The notes: generated from the sequence alone by a model not told the origin. Counted from the first letter of the stretch, positions 6,574-14,772 are shown. The stretch: 32,069 bases of DNA from an uncultured bacterium (GCA_900549415.1 URNX01000038.1:1-32069); one strand, 5' to 3'. Made by a program: numbers and translations.

Positions 6574-9500
6574 AAATCCTTGCATTTTTCCTGTTTGCCG
6601 CAGGGCTTGTTCTCTGCGCTCAGGACGCCGTGTTCCGTCTGGATCTGAACGGCGCGCCGGGAACGGTTCTTGAAACCTCGGATTCCAATCTGCTCTTCAA
6701 ACCTCAGATGTGGAAAAAGCCGGAACTGCGGGAGTGCTCTCTTTACGGGGAGACCATTATTCCGGAAAAAGGCGCCGCCGCACTCCGCTTCACCCTTGCC
6801 GCTTCGGGCGGCGGTGTTGTGAACCTTGAATTCGCCGGGGCATGGAACGACGATGCCGGAAAACGCCGTTTCCTGCGTCTCGCGGAAGTGCGTGTCAATG
6901 ACGCCATGATTCCGGAGGGCGGATTCATCAATACAAAGAATATGCGGGACGGCAAGCGGATTCCATCCGGTTTTCAGTTCCGCGGGAAACCGGAATACCT
7001 TGCGGCGGGCGGAGCGGAGGGGGAACCGGCGGTTCGCATCAACCATGACAACCGTCTGATTCTTCCGCTTGCGGTGAAAGCCGGAGAGAAATACCGTCTG
7101 ATGATCCGTCTTTCCGCGGAACCGCTTCCGCCCGATCCGCGAACGCTCCGGAAACTTCTGCCGTTCTCGGAAAACTGGAGAATCGAACTCCCCGGGAAGG
7201 GCGGTTCGGCGGAAGTCCGCATGGTAAAGAAGAAACCGGATCTTTCGCCGGACGGCTCCACAATCTGGCTGAACGGGCTTGTTCCCGGATTCTCTCCGCG
7301 CAGCGCGGCTCTTATCGTGAATGAATTCGAGCACGACCGTGAAGAAGCGTTTTATGCCGGATTTGCCGCCGACTGGTGGATGGAGGTTCAGCTGAACGGA
7401 GCGACGCTTCTTTCCACTCTTGCAAAAGGAAACGGAAAGCCGTTCGATTTGGAACAGCACAAAGTTCTCCTTCCGGTGAAGAAGGGTAAAAATGTGCTGA
7501 AAGTGAAGGTGCTGAGCGGTTCCGGAGGATGGTTCTTCCGTTTCGGATCTCCGCGTCCCCATGTTCCGCCGAAGGTCTTCCGCGAAAACGCGGAATGGCG
7601 GGCTGTGGATATGGAGTCGCTCGAAGTGAAACCCGGAACGGCGCTCGACCTCTCCGCGCGGATTGACGCTCCGGCTGGCAAATTCGGGCGTCCGGTGATT
7701 GGGAAGGGCGGTGTTCTCGTGTTCGAAAAAGCTCCGGAGAAGACAGCCCGTTATCAGGGATTCTCCAGCGGTCTGCCGCAGGAGCTCTGGTTCGGCTGTT
7801 CCAAAGAGCAGTTCCGGAAAAATGCGGTCCGGATCGCCGCCGCGATTCGCCGTCAGGGTTACAATCTCTTCCGGGATCATGGAATTGACGACTGGATCAT
7901 GCGCGGTTCGCAGACCGCTGCGGAATTCGATGCGGAGATGCTCGACCGCTGGGATTTTCTCTTTGCGGAAATGAAAAAACAGGGAATCAGCTGGCAGCAC
8001 GTTGTTTTCTCCTTCGGGCTTTACGAGGGAGACGGCGAGCGGAGCCGGGCTTTCCGCAGCCGCGACATGCACAAGCTGATGATGACGATCGGGCGCGATC
8101 TGGAACGTCGGCGTTTCAAACTCGGCGCGGAAAAGTTCCTGAACCACGTCAACCCGTATACCGGGCTTGCGTGGAAGGATGACCCTGCACTGATTCTGGT
8201 GGAATTCTACAATGAGTCGTACAGCGGATTCGGCAGAATCGCCGAACTCGAAAAGTGGTTTCCGAAAGAGTATGAATATTTTCACCGGAAGTGGTCGGAG
8301 TGGCTCCGGAAGCGCTTCTCCGGCAGACCGGATGCGGAGCGTCCTCCGGAACTGCGCGGAGCCGGACTTCAGAATCCGCCCCGCTTCAAAACGTACGACG
8401 TTTCGCCCGGACTCATCGCGGAAACCGTCCGTTTCCGGATCGAGTGCGCGGAGGAGATGAACCGCTGGTGTTCCAAAGTGATTCGCGACGCGGGATTCCG
8501 CGGACTCGTTACGCAGAACGGCTATCATCCCGTTTTCAATGCCGCCGCTCTCTGGGATACGGTTCCGTTTGCCGACTGTCATGTCTATTACAAACATCCG
8601 AGCAATTGGGCGCGTCCGGGCTCTCAGGTCGGACAGGAGAGCGCCGCCGGAGAGTGTGCAAGTTATTTCCGCGGACTCAATGCGCAGCGTCTTTACGGGC
8701 GTCCGTTTGGCGTCGGTGAGTTCAATCACTGTTTCTGGAACCCTTATCAGCACGAGATGCCGCTGGTTTTCACCGCGTACGCCGCTTTGCAGGGCTACAG
8801 TACGCTTGCGATTCACGAGATGGCGGTTATGCTCGACGGCTTCTGGAAACGTCCGCGTCTCGGTCCGTTCCAGGTCGCGCCGAATCCGGTTCTGCGAGCC
8901 GGTGAATTTCTCGGAAACGCATTTTTTCTGCGCGGAGATGTTGCGCCGTCTCCGCACAGAATCATGCTGAAGGTTCCGGATTCCTATCTGCTTTCGAAAG
9001 ACGGCGGAGAGGCTGTTTCAGCGGAGCAGAGCAAGCTCGCGCTTCTTGCGGGATTCGGAACGGCGTTTCCGGACCGCCCGCTTCCGGAAGGTCTGCCGAA
9101 ACTTCCCGAACCGGATTTCCAGCTTCCGGTTTCCGGTCCTTCGAAAACGTATCTGCACGGATGGTTTTCGAGCGTCTCCGCTTCCGCAGACGATGCGTTC
9201 CCGCTGAAGGATTGTGTGGAGCAGCTCCGGAGAAAAGGTATTTTGAATGCGGAGAACAGAACGGATGTTTCACGTGGAATCTTCCAGTCGGACACCGGTG
9301 AAATCATGCTCAATGCCCCCGCCCGCCGGATTCAGGTCGATACTCCCCGGTCGCAGGCCGTCGCGCTTCCCGCCGGAGATCGGGCGGAGCTCTCCGCGTT
9401 CCGCGTGGAAAAAACAACAGCGGATGTTCTCGCCGCCGCGACTTCTGTTGACGGCCGTCCGCTGAATTCTTCCGCCCGGATCGTTCTGATTCTGGCGACC

Positions 9501-9770
9501 GCCGTTGTCAACCGTGAAATGCAGGTGGACGGGCAGGAGCCCGCGAAGCTGGTCGCTCTTTCACGCGGCCCCGCTCTGATGCGGACTGGTTCTTTTGAGT
9601 TGAAGCTGAAGAACCCGAAGCCGTTGGTCTGTTACTCTCTCCGTGCGGACGGCGTCCGGCTGGAGCGGATCCCTGTCGTGCGGGAAGGGGAAAACATAAA
9701 GATCGCGGTCGACACGGCCGCTTTGCAGAAGGGTCCGGCTGTTTTCTTTGAGCTGACGGAATCCCGCTGA
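6570..9770 (+). CDS. Large secreted clan GH-A-like glycoside hydrolase
   Basis: The 1066-residue protein starts with a signal peptide (MKILAFFLFAAGLVLCAQ). Residues 18-180 are a domain shared with the preceding small protein. A second accessory region (about 190-340) includes strands such as WWMEVQLNGATLL that resemble a galactose-binding-like fold. From about 400 a TIM-barrel hydrolase region begins (RRQGYNLFRDHG). It contains a clan GH-A type acid/base motif, Asn548-Glu549 in VEFYNES, and a probable nucleophile, Glu717 in GVGEFNH, 168 residues later, the usual spacing for that clan. A C-terminal beta region completes it. The family is not assigned. The ATG at 6570 was chosen because it is followed by the signal peptide and overlaps the preceding stop; an upstream in-frame start would disrupt the signal. 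It is presumably exported and acts on a complex glycan. Confidence 0.75.
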   Translation: MKILAFFLFAAGLVLCAQDAVFRLDLNGAPGTVLETSDSNLLFKPQMWKKPELRECSLYGETIIPEKGAAALRFTLAASGGGVVNLEFAGAWNDDAGKRRFLRLAEVRVNDAMIPEGGFINTKNMRDGKRIPSGFQFRGKPEYLAAGGAEGEPAVRINHDNRLILPLAVKAGEKYRLMIRLSAEPLPPDPRTLRKLLPFSENWRIELPGKGGSAEVRMVKKKPDLSPDGSTIWLNGLVPGFSPRSAALIVNEFEHDREEAFYAGFAADWWMEVQLNGATLLSTLAKGNGKPFDLEQHKVLLPVKKGKNVLKVKVLSGSGGWFFRFGSPRPHVPPKVFRENAEWRAVDMESLEVKPGTALDLSARIDAPAGKFGRPVIGKGGVLVFEKAPEKTARYQGFSSGLPQELWFGCSKEQFRKNAVRIAAAIRRQGYNLFRDHGIDDWIMRGSQTAAEFDAEMLDRWDFLFAEMKKQGISWQHVVFSFGLYEGDGERSRAFRSRDMHKLMMTIGRDLERRRFKLGAEKFLNHVNPYTGLAWKDDPALILVEFYNESYSGFGRIAELEKWFPKEYEYFHRKWSEWLRKRFSGRPDAERPPELRGAGLQNPPRFKTYDVSPGLIAETVRFRIECAEEMNRWCSKVIRDAGFRGLVTQNGYHPVFNAAALWDTVPFADCHVYYKHPSNWARPGSQVGQESAAGECASYFRGLNAQRLYGRPFGVGEFNHCFWNPYQHEMPLVFTAYAALQGYSTLAIHEMAVMLDGFWKRPRLGPFQVAPNPVLRAGEFLGNAFFLRGDVAPSPHRIMLKVPDSYLLSKDGGEAVSAEQSKLALLAGFGTAFPDRPLPEGLPKLPEPDFQLPVSGPSKTYLHGWFSSVSASADDAFPLKDCVEQLRRKGILNAENRTDVSRGIFQSDTGEIMLNAPARRIQVDTPRSQAVALPAGDRAELSAFRVEKTTADVLAAATSVDGRPLNSSARIVLILATAVVNREMQVDGQEPAKLVALSRGPALMRTGSFELKLKNPKPLVCYSLRADGVRLERIPVVREGENIKIAVDTAALQKGPAVFFELTESR

Positions 9771-9780
9771 GTTCCCGCGG

Positions 9781-9808
9781 GGCGGCGGTTCCGCTTTACT
9801 CCGCCGCC
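9781..9808. terminator. Shared convergent hairpin
   Basis: GGCGGCGG (9781-9788) pairs with CCGCCGCC (9801-9808) across a 12-base loop, between the convergent hydrolase and glycosyltransferase genes. It overlaps the last codons of the minus-strand gene. U-tracts are short on either side, so terminator function is likely but not certain. The stem is identical in sequence to the arm of the hairpin after the aldolase gene at 31008-31034. Confidence 0.45.
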
Positions 9809-11646
9809 TTCGTTCCGGTAAAGACGGGCGGAAGCTCCGCGCATGCATCGTAAACGGCACGCAGGAAAAGCCCTGCCGCAACCGCCGCGAGAAAGTACCA
9901 GCTTCCCGGAAGAAACAGCGCGAGAAAGACCATTACAAAGAGGAACTCTTCGCGTTTCTTCCGCAGAAAAATCACCGCCAGCGCGATGGAGATCAGCACG
10001 GAAAGAACCGTCAGAACATTGGCGGTCAGAAATCCGTTCGCGTATTGCTGAAGATCCCACTGGAGCAGACGCGGAAACAGGTAGTTCGACGGAGCCGCTG
10101 TCACCAGCGGAAGAAGAACCGCCGTCATCGCGGCAATGCGTTCCTTCCAGGTCGCGCCGTCAAAGCGTTCGGTGCAGAAGATGCATGCTGGAAGAACCAT
10201 GACGACGCTCAGCAGAAAGCGCGCGACGTTGTTCCCGATCTGCGGATAGCCTGCGAAGAAAAAGAACAGCGGCAGAATCCACAGCCCGAACACCGTGCGC
10301 ATCCGCCGCTCCCGCATCAGACAGAGTCCCGCCAGGCCGAGCGCAAAGTATGCGTAAAGCGTTGAAAGAATGAAACGGAGTCCATGCGGGACAATCTTCC
10401 ACATGAAACCCTTGTAGACCTCTGCGTCATGCAGACAGTACGGGAAGCGGAGGAAATCTCCGAACTGAATCCGGTTGATGATCAGCTGAAGAGCAACCAC
10501 CGCGAACCAGCAGACCGCACCCGTGCCGAGGAAGCGCAGGGCGAACTTCCAGTTGTGCAGCTGTTCCCGGCAGTTGCGGATCAGCAGAAACGCCAGAAGC
10601 GGAGCGAAGAAAATATTGTTCAGCCGCACCACGCATGCATAGCCGAACAGAACCGAAAGCCCGATCAGAGTCTTCCATCCGTTTTTCGCATGGAGCAGGA
10701 GCGCAATGCAGCCGAACACGGTCAGCGTTGAAAGCGTGTCGCTGAGCGCATTGCAGTGCAGAATCGTGTATTTCGTGTAGAGATTGTAGGAAAAATCCAA
10801 AGTCGGGAACGTGAAGAAGGATTTGTAGATGTTATGCGCCCAGTCCGCCATGTCCGGCATCCACTGGTCCTGATACTGGTAGAACACGCTCATAAACTGA
10901 TAGAGCACCACTCCGCCGAACGCCTTCGCCTCGCTCCGCGTCAGCTTGCGCAGGATGAAGTAGAGCAAAACCAGACAGAGCGGTCCCAGAAGATATGTAT
11001 TGAAGAGCGTGTACGGAATTTCAATGTCGTAGAACTCTTTTGCTCCCGTCAGCCAGATAAATGGTACGTAGAGGAGGGGCAGGCCGATTGTGTAGCTCCA
11101 CTGCCGGGCGTTGAAAACACCGTGCGCGATGTCGTATGCCGCCGCGAAATAGCTTGTTTCGTCGAACGGATGCGAATAGAGAGCCGGCACGCATCCGGTG
11201 ATGTAGAGCATGATTCCCCACTGCAACAGCAGAATTGCGATCGCGGGATACCACAGATTGCACTTCACAAAAAAGCCGCGTGCGCAGAGCGCCGCTCCGA
11301 GAACCAGGATCGCTCCGAACGCCATCCGTCCCGCGTCGCGGATCGGGAAGTAGCGCAGAAAACGTCCGTCGCGCAGTTCTGTTCCGAGCCCGTTCAGCGT
11401 CCATGCCGTCGTCTGCGGATTGAGACGCACCTCTTTCATTTCGAGGCGGTATGCGAGCGCGTTTTTCTCGTAGTGCTTCACAACACTCTTTCCTGTTGCT
11501 TCCAGATAGACTCCCGGTTCCGGAACGATGCCGTCCGGCTTCGGAGAAAGCTCCGATGTGCGGAACAGCGGGGTTCCAGTCTGAAGAAAAATCTCTTCAC
11601 CGAATGCACAGGAAAACATCAGAAAAAGCAAAAGAATGAATCGCAT
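9796..11646 (-). CDS. GT-C-like polytopic membrane glycosyltransferase
   Basis: The 616-residue protein starts with a signal peptide (about residues 1-16). An unusual soluble segment of about 90 residues follows, predicted to lie outside the membrane, and then around a dozen hydrophobic helices from residue 108 on. Soon after the second helix it has Asp162-Glu163 in SHPFDETSYFAAAYDIAHG. This resembles the first-loop acidic motif of GT-C enzymes such as ArnT and PMT (DE-x-x-Y-x-x-A-x-x-x-x-x-G), which use lipid-linked sugars. A GGGAG ribosome binding site precedes the start. The acceptor and sugar are unknown. It is divergent from the tatD-like gene and has its own promoter. Confidence 0.65.
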   Translation of the reverse strand: MRFILLLFLMFSCAFGEEIFLQTGTPLFRTSELSPKPDGIVPEPGVYLEATGKSVVKHYEKNALAYRLEMKEVRLNPQTTAWTLNGLGTELRDGRFLRYFPIRDAGRMAFGAILVLGAALCARGFFVKCNLWYPAIAILLLQWGIMLYITGCVPALYSHPFDETSYFAAAYDIAHGVFNARQWSYTIGLPLLYVPFIWLTGAKEFYDIEIPYTLFNTYLLGPLCLVLLYFILRKLTRSEAKAFGGVVLYQFMSVFYQYQDQWMPDMADWAHNIYKSFFTFPTLDFSYNLYTKYTILHCNALSDTLSTLTVFGCIALLLHAKNGWKTLIGLSVLFGYACVVRLNNIFFAPLLAFLLIRNCREQLHNWKFALRFLGTGAVCWFAVVALQLIINRIQFGDFLRFPYCLHDAEVYKGFMWKIVPHGLRFILSTLYAYFALGLAGLCLMRERRMRTVFGLWILPLFFFFAGYPQIGNNVARFLLSVVMVLPACIFCTERFDGATWKERIAAMTAVLLPLVTAAPSNYLFPRLLQWDLQQYANGFLTANVLTVLSVLISIALAVIFLRKKREEFLFVMVFLALFLPGSWYFLAAVAAGLFLRAVYDACAELPPVFTGTKAAE

Positions 11647-11672
11647 GTCAGGCTCCCAGGAAAAATTTCATT

Positions 11673-11701
11673 ACAATAAAAGCGTTTCGGGCGTTTTTCA
11701 A
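11673..11701 (-). promoter_or_regulatory. Sigma70-type promoter of the GT-C-like gene
   Basis: On the minus strand, TTGAAA (11701-11696) and TATTGT (11678-11673) are 17 bases apart, about 27 bases before the start codon. The -35 box lies back to back with that of the divergent tatD-like promoter. Confidence 0.6.
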
Positions 11702-11702
11702 G

Positions 11703-11732
11703 TTGAAATTCTGAAAAAACGGATAATATTAT
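11703..11732 (+). promoter_or_regulatory. Sigma70-type promoter of the tatD-like operon
   Basis: TTGAAA (11703-11708) is followed by TATTAT (11727-11732) with an 18-base spacer; alternative -10 hexamers overlap it. It is 20 bases from the start codon. A GAAAGGA ribosome binding site lies between them. Confidence 0.55.
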
Positions 11733-11751
11733 ATAGAAAGGAAAACTGATA

Positions 11752-12537
11752 ATGGAACTTTTTGATACACATCTTCACCTCTCTCCGGAACGGGACAATC
11801 ATGAAATGATCCGCAAGGCGCAGGAACTCGGCGTCCGCTTCCAGCTTGTCTGCGCAGGCACCCTTGCCGACTCTCTTGCAATCCGCGATTTCGTGCAGGT
11901 TCATCCCGACGTCTTTTTTGCCGCCGGTGTTCATCCGCATGAAGCGGAGGGATATGTGAACGATCCCGCCGCGTTCGACCGTCTCGCCGCTGATTCGCGT
12001 TTCCGCGCAGTCGGAGAGATCGGAATTGATACGTTCTACTCCATTTCCCCGCTCGAAAAACAGATTGCGGTTCTGAATGACATGCTGGAATTTGCCCTGC
12101 GCTGCAAGGCGCCCGCAATCATTCATTGCCGTGCGGCGGAGGGAAGCGATGATGCGTATCAGGTCTGTTTCGATGCGCTTTCCGCATTTGCGGCGCGCGG
12201 CGGACGGTTTGTCGTTCACTGTTTCGCCGGAACTGCGGAGTGGATGCACAGGTTTGCGGCGCTCGGCGCGTATTTCGGAGTCGGCGGGATGCTGACTTTC
12301 AAGCGCTCGGACAACATCCGCGAAGTTGTGATGCAAATGCCGGAGGACCGGATTCTGCTGGAGACAGATTCTCCGTATCTCGCTCCGGTTCCCTTCCGCG
12401 GACGTCCCAATTCTCCCGAATATCTGCCGCTCGTTGCGCATAAGCTTGCCGAGCTCAAAGGCATTCCGGCGGAACAGGTTGCGGAGCGGACAACCCGCAA
12501 TGCATTCGCTCTTTTCGGCGAGCCGGAAAGGAGATAA
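11752..12537 (+). CDS. TatD-family metal-dependent hydrolase
   Basis: The 261-residue protein is a TatD-type amidohydrolase-superfamily enzyme; members act as 3'-5' DNA exonucleases or phosphodiesterases. It has the metal-binding motifs in order: DTHLHL (His7, His9), GVHPHEA, GEIGID (bridging glutamate), HCRAAEG, HCFAGT and LLETDSPYLAP (catalytic aspartate). The family's usual GEIGLDYYR block reads GEIGIDTFY here, a small deviation. A GAAAGGA site precedes the start. The next gene starts two bases past its stop, so it leads a three-gene operon with the HNH and ABC ATPase genes. Confidence 0.9.
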   Translation: MELFDTHLHLSPERDNHEMIRKAQELGVRFQLVCAGTLADSLAIRDFVQVHPDVFFAAGVHPHEAEGYVNDPAAFDRLAADSRFRAVGEIGIDTFYSISPLEKQIAVLNDMLEFALRCKAPAIIHCRAAEGSDDAYQVCFDALSAFAARGGRFVVHCFAGTAEWMHRFAALGAYFGVGGMLTFKRSDNIREVVMQMPEDRILLETDSPYLAPVPFRGRPNSPEYLPLVAHKLAELKGIPAEQVAERTTRNAFALFGEPERR

Positions 12538-12539
12538 TC

Positions 12540-12830
12540 ATGGATGACTGGATCGATATTCAGAAGGACGACGCCCATGTTGCCCGTGAACGCGCCAAAG
12601 CCCGCGAGCTTCGCAAATCCGGCTGGTGGCGCGAGCAGATCGCACGCGGAATCTGCCATTACTGCGGACAGAAATTCCCGCCGGAGGAGCTGACGATGGA
12701 CCACATTGTCCCCGTTGTCCGCGGCGGAAAAAGCGTCCGCGGCAATGTCGTTCCGTGCTGCAAAGAGTGCAACAATGAAAAGAAATACCTCACGCCTGCA
12801 GAAATGATCATGAAAAAACTGGGACTTTGA
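12540..12830 (+). CDS. HNH endonuclease-fold protein
   Basis: The 96-residue protein has a zinc-binding HNH fold: Cys39 and Cys42 (ICHYCGQ), Asp54-His55 (MDHIVPVVRGG), Asn69, and Cys74 and Cys77 followed by Asn78 (PCCKECNNEKK). Such small HNH proteins are common chromosomal genes with a structural or nuclease role on nucleic acids. An AAAGGAGATAATC leader gives a strong ribosome binding site. It lies between tatD-like and ABC ATPase genes with only a few bases between, so a DNA-processing link with TatD is possible but unproven. Confidence 0.85.
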   Translation: MDDWIDIQKDDAHVARERAKARELRKSGWWREQIARGICHYCGQKFPPEELTMDHIVPVVRGGKSVRGNVVPCCKECNNEKKYLTPAEMIMKKLGL

Positions 12831-12833
12831 CCT

Positions 12834-13895
12834 ATGGGAACGACTGTTGAAATCCGCGGAATCTCGAAATCATATGTCAGGAACACGCGCGTTCTGAATC
12901 CGGTTGACCTGACCGTTCAGTCGGGCGAACTCTTCTTTCTGCTCGGCTCTTCCGGCTGCGGGAAGTCAACGCTTCTCCGCATCATAGCCGGTCTTCTGAA
13001 GCCGGATGGAGGTTCGGTTCTGTTTGACGGAACCGACGTGACGAATCTTCCGCCCGAGAAGCGGCGCGCCGCGATGGTTTTTCAGAACTACGCGCTTTGG
13101 CCGCACATGAGCGTTTTTGAGAATGTCGCGTTCGGACTTCAGATTCAGGGGGAAAAGAAAGCCGCGATTCGCGAAAAGGTTGGCGAAATGCTTGAGCTTG
13201 TGCGTCTCGCCGATTGTGCGGACCGCCGGATTCAGTCGCTTTCGGGCGGACAGCAGCAGCGGGTTGCGCTTGCACGCGCGCTTGCGGTGAACCCGTCGGT
13301 CCTTCTTCTCGATGAACCGCTTTCGAACCTTGACGCCCGCCTGCGCGATTCCATGCGTCTGGAGATCCGCCGCATCTGCAAGGAGCGCGGAGTGACGGCG
13401 CTTTATGTGACGCATGACCGGCGCGAGGCGCTGAGCATGGCGGATCGCATTGCGGTTCTTGACAAAGGCAATGTTGTTCAGCTCGGCACTCCCCGGCAGC
13501 TTTACCGTCGGCCGGTGAATGAGTTTATCGCTGGCTTCCTCGGAGACGCCAATTTCATTCGCGGCAAAGTCGTTTCGTTTGAGAACGGCATTGCGGAAGT
13601 TGCCTGTTCCTGCGGAATTCTGCATGCTTCGGCGTTCGGCAAGCTTGCTCCGGGAACGGAGGTGACGCTGATGATGCGTCCGGAGCATATCCGTTTCGAG
13701 AAGAGTTCCGCGGGGATGGAGGAACTCCGCTGTGTTTTGAAGGGCGGCAGCTATCTCGGCGACCGCACGGAATGGCAGTTCTTTTCCGTGAATGACGCGG
13801 TTACCGTGTTTGAAGTTGATCCGCCGCACCGCGAGCCGGGCTCGGAGTGGACACTGTATGTTGATCCCTCGAAAGTGATTGTGCTGAACGACTGA
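12834..13895 (+). CDS. ABC transporter ATP-binding protein, PotA/FbpC/MalK type
   Basis: The 353-residue protein has a Walker A motif (GSSGCGKST, 38-46), a Q-loop (VFQNYALWPHMSV), the LSGGQQQR signature (136-143) and a Walker B ending in Asp160-Glu161 (LLLDEPLSNLD). The H-loop (VTHDRREAL) follows, and a C-terminal TOBE region of about 110 residues closes the protein. That length and the TOBE domain mark importers of polyamines, Fe(III) or sugars (PotA, FbpC, UgpC/MalK). No permease or binding protein gene lies nearby, so it is an orphan ATPase, as is common when one ATPase serves several importers. It begins three bases past the HNH stop. Confidence 0.88.
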   Translation: MGTTVEIRGISKSYVRNTRVLNPVDLTVQSGELFFLLGSSGCGKSTLLRIIAGLLKPDGGSVLFDGTDVTNLPPEKRRAAMVFQNYALWPHMSVFENVAFGLQIQGEKKAAIREKVGEMLELVRLADCADRRIQSLSGGQQQRVALARALAVNPSVLLLDEPLSNLDARLRDSMRLEIRRICKERGVTALYVTHDRREALSMADRIAVLDKGNVVQLGTPRQLYRRPVNEFIAGFLGDANFIRGKVVSFENGIAEVACSCGILHASAFGKLAPGTEVTLMMRPEHIRFEKSSAGMEELRCVLKGGSYLGDRTEWQFFSVNDAVTVFEVDPPHREPGSEWTLYVDPSKVIVLND

Positions 13896-13911
13896 ATCAC
13901 TTGCGGAGGTG

Positions 13912-13975
13912 CGCCGGAGACCGTTTTTTTTGCGGTTTGCCGGCGGAAAAATATTTTTATTTTTTTATTTTTTGT
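13912..13975 (+). terminator. Terminator after the ABC ATPase gene
   Basis: CGCCGG (13912-13917) pairs with CCGGCG (13940-13945), and ACCG (13920-13923) with CGGT (13933-13936), around an internal T-rich loop. A long T-rich tract follows (ATATTTTTATTTTTTTATTT). It begins 17 bases past the stop codon. Confidence 0.6.
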
Positions 13976-13982
13976 TTGCCGC

Positions 13983-14010
13983 TTGCAATTTTTGCAAATT
14001 ATTGTATATT
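13983..14010 (+). promoter_or_regulatory. Promoter of the alpha ribosomal operon
   Basis: TTGCAA (13983-13988) and TATATT (14005-14010) are 16 bases apart in an AT-rich stretch, about 145 bases ahead of rpmJ. An overlapping TATAAA (14010-14015) is an alternative -10. Confidence 0.55.
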
Positions 14011-14036
14011 ATAAAATTCGTGTGCAATCCGTCCCC

Positions 14037-14110
14037 CCGGTGTGTCGCGACACCGGTTGGCATTCCAAGCTTTGAACACGGAGAAGAGGCGCCAAGCCCG
14101 TGAGGGGCGC
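14037..14110 (+). promoter_or_regulatory. Structured 5' leader of the alpha ribosomal operon
   Basis: The rpmJ leader holds a hairpin CCGGTGT (14037-14043) with ACACCGG (14050-14056), whose centre is also a perfect 12-base palindrome GTGTCGCGACAC (14042-14053). A second pairing is possible between GCGCC (14089-14093) and GGCGC (14106-14110). Such leaders are common sites of ribosomal-protein autoregulation, S4 in the alpha operon of some bacteria. No known leader consensus could be confirmed here. Confidence 0.4.
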
Positions 14111-14155
14111 GGCGGTACTATTCACCCAAACACTTTTTTGAAGGTTGTATCTGTT

Positions 14156-14272
14156 ATGAAAGTCAGAGCGTCCATCAAACGCAGGTGTGAATCCTGTCAG
14201 ATAATCAAACGTAAAGGCGTTGTGAGAGTCGTATGCTCCCGCAACCCCCGCCATAAACAGAAGCAAGGTTGA
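14156..14272 (+). CDS. rpmJ: 50S ribosomal protein L36
   Basis: The 38-residue protein is L36, with the zinc ribbon residues Cys11, Cys14, Cys27 and His33 (C-x2-C ... C-x5-H). It starts MKVRASIKRRC, the family's invariant N-terminus. It heads the operon rpmJ-rpsM-rpsK-rpoA-rplQ, the usual order of the ribosomal alpha operon. The upstream in-frame extension to 14042 does not match L36 and covers the structured leader, so the start at 14156 is right. A weak AAGG ribosome binding site is present. Confidence 0.97.
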   Translation: MKVRASIKRRCESCQIIKRKGVVRVVCSRNPRHKQKQG

Positions 14273-14289
14273 AACGGAGCGCGACAAGA

Positions 14290-14727
14290 ATGCCTAGAAT
14301 TATCGGAGTCGACATCCCGGCCAACAAGCGCATCGAATACGCCATCCAGTACATCTACGGAATCGGACCGGCGCTTGCAACGGAAATTCTCGCCAAAGCA
14401 AAAATCAATCCCGGACTCAAGGCCAGCCAGCTGACCGATGAGAACATTTCCGCCATTACCACTCTTCTTCAGAACGACTATGTGGTGGAAGGCGATCTCA
14501 GACGTATGCTCGCCCAGGACATCAGACGTCTCCAGGCGATCAACTGCTACCGCGGTCTCCGTCACCGCAAGAGTCTGCCGTGCAGAGGTCAGCGCACCCG
14601 CACGAACGCCCGTACGAGAAAGGGCAAGAAGCAGACCGTCGGAGCTATCCGTGACAAAACGCAGAGACGTGTAGCCGCGTCCACCGCGGACGCCAAAGCT
14701 GCCGCCGCCCCGGCAGGAAAGAAATAA
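14290..14727 (+). CDS. rpsM: 30S ribosomal protein S13
   Basis: S13 binds the 30S head and contacts tRNA. The 145-residue product has the diagnostic start MPRIIGVDIPANKRIEYAIQ, the core IYGIGPA and the RNA-binding tail block YRGLRHRKSLPCRGQRTRTN. After this it carries an Ala-rich extension (ASTADAKAAAAPAGKK) absent from typical S13 of about 120 residues. The start at 14290 follows a CGGAG site; an in-frame ATG seven codons earlier is poorly placed. Stops 45 bases before rpsK. Confidence 0.97.
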   Translation: MPRIIGVDIPANKRIEYAIQYIYGIGPALATEILAKAKINPGLKASQLTDENISAITTLLQNDYVVEGDLRRMLAQDIRRLQAINCYRGLRHRKSLPCRGQRTRTNARTRKGKKQTVGAIRDKTQRRVAASTADAKAAAAPAGKK

Positions 14728-14772
14728 TTCTTTCGGATCTGAGATAAAACTTGAGAAAGGTTTCCAGGAAAA

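Noticed and set aside
6534..8957. 807-codon minus-strand open frame opposite the large hydrolase
   Set aside because: The plus-strand gene has a signal peptide, catalytic motifs and a coupled start; the minus frame has no motif, no ribosome binding site and Arg-rich shadow composition typical of GC-rich codon bias.
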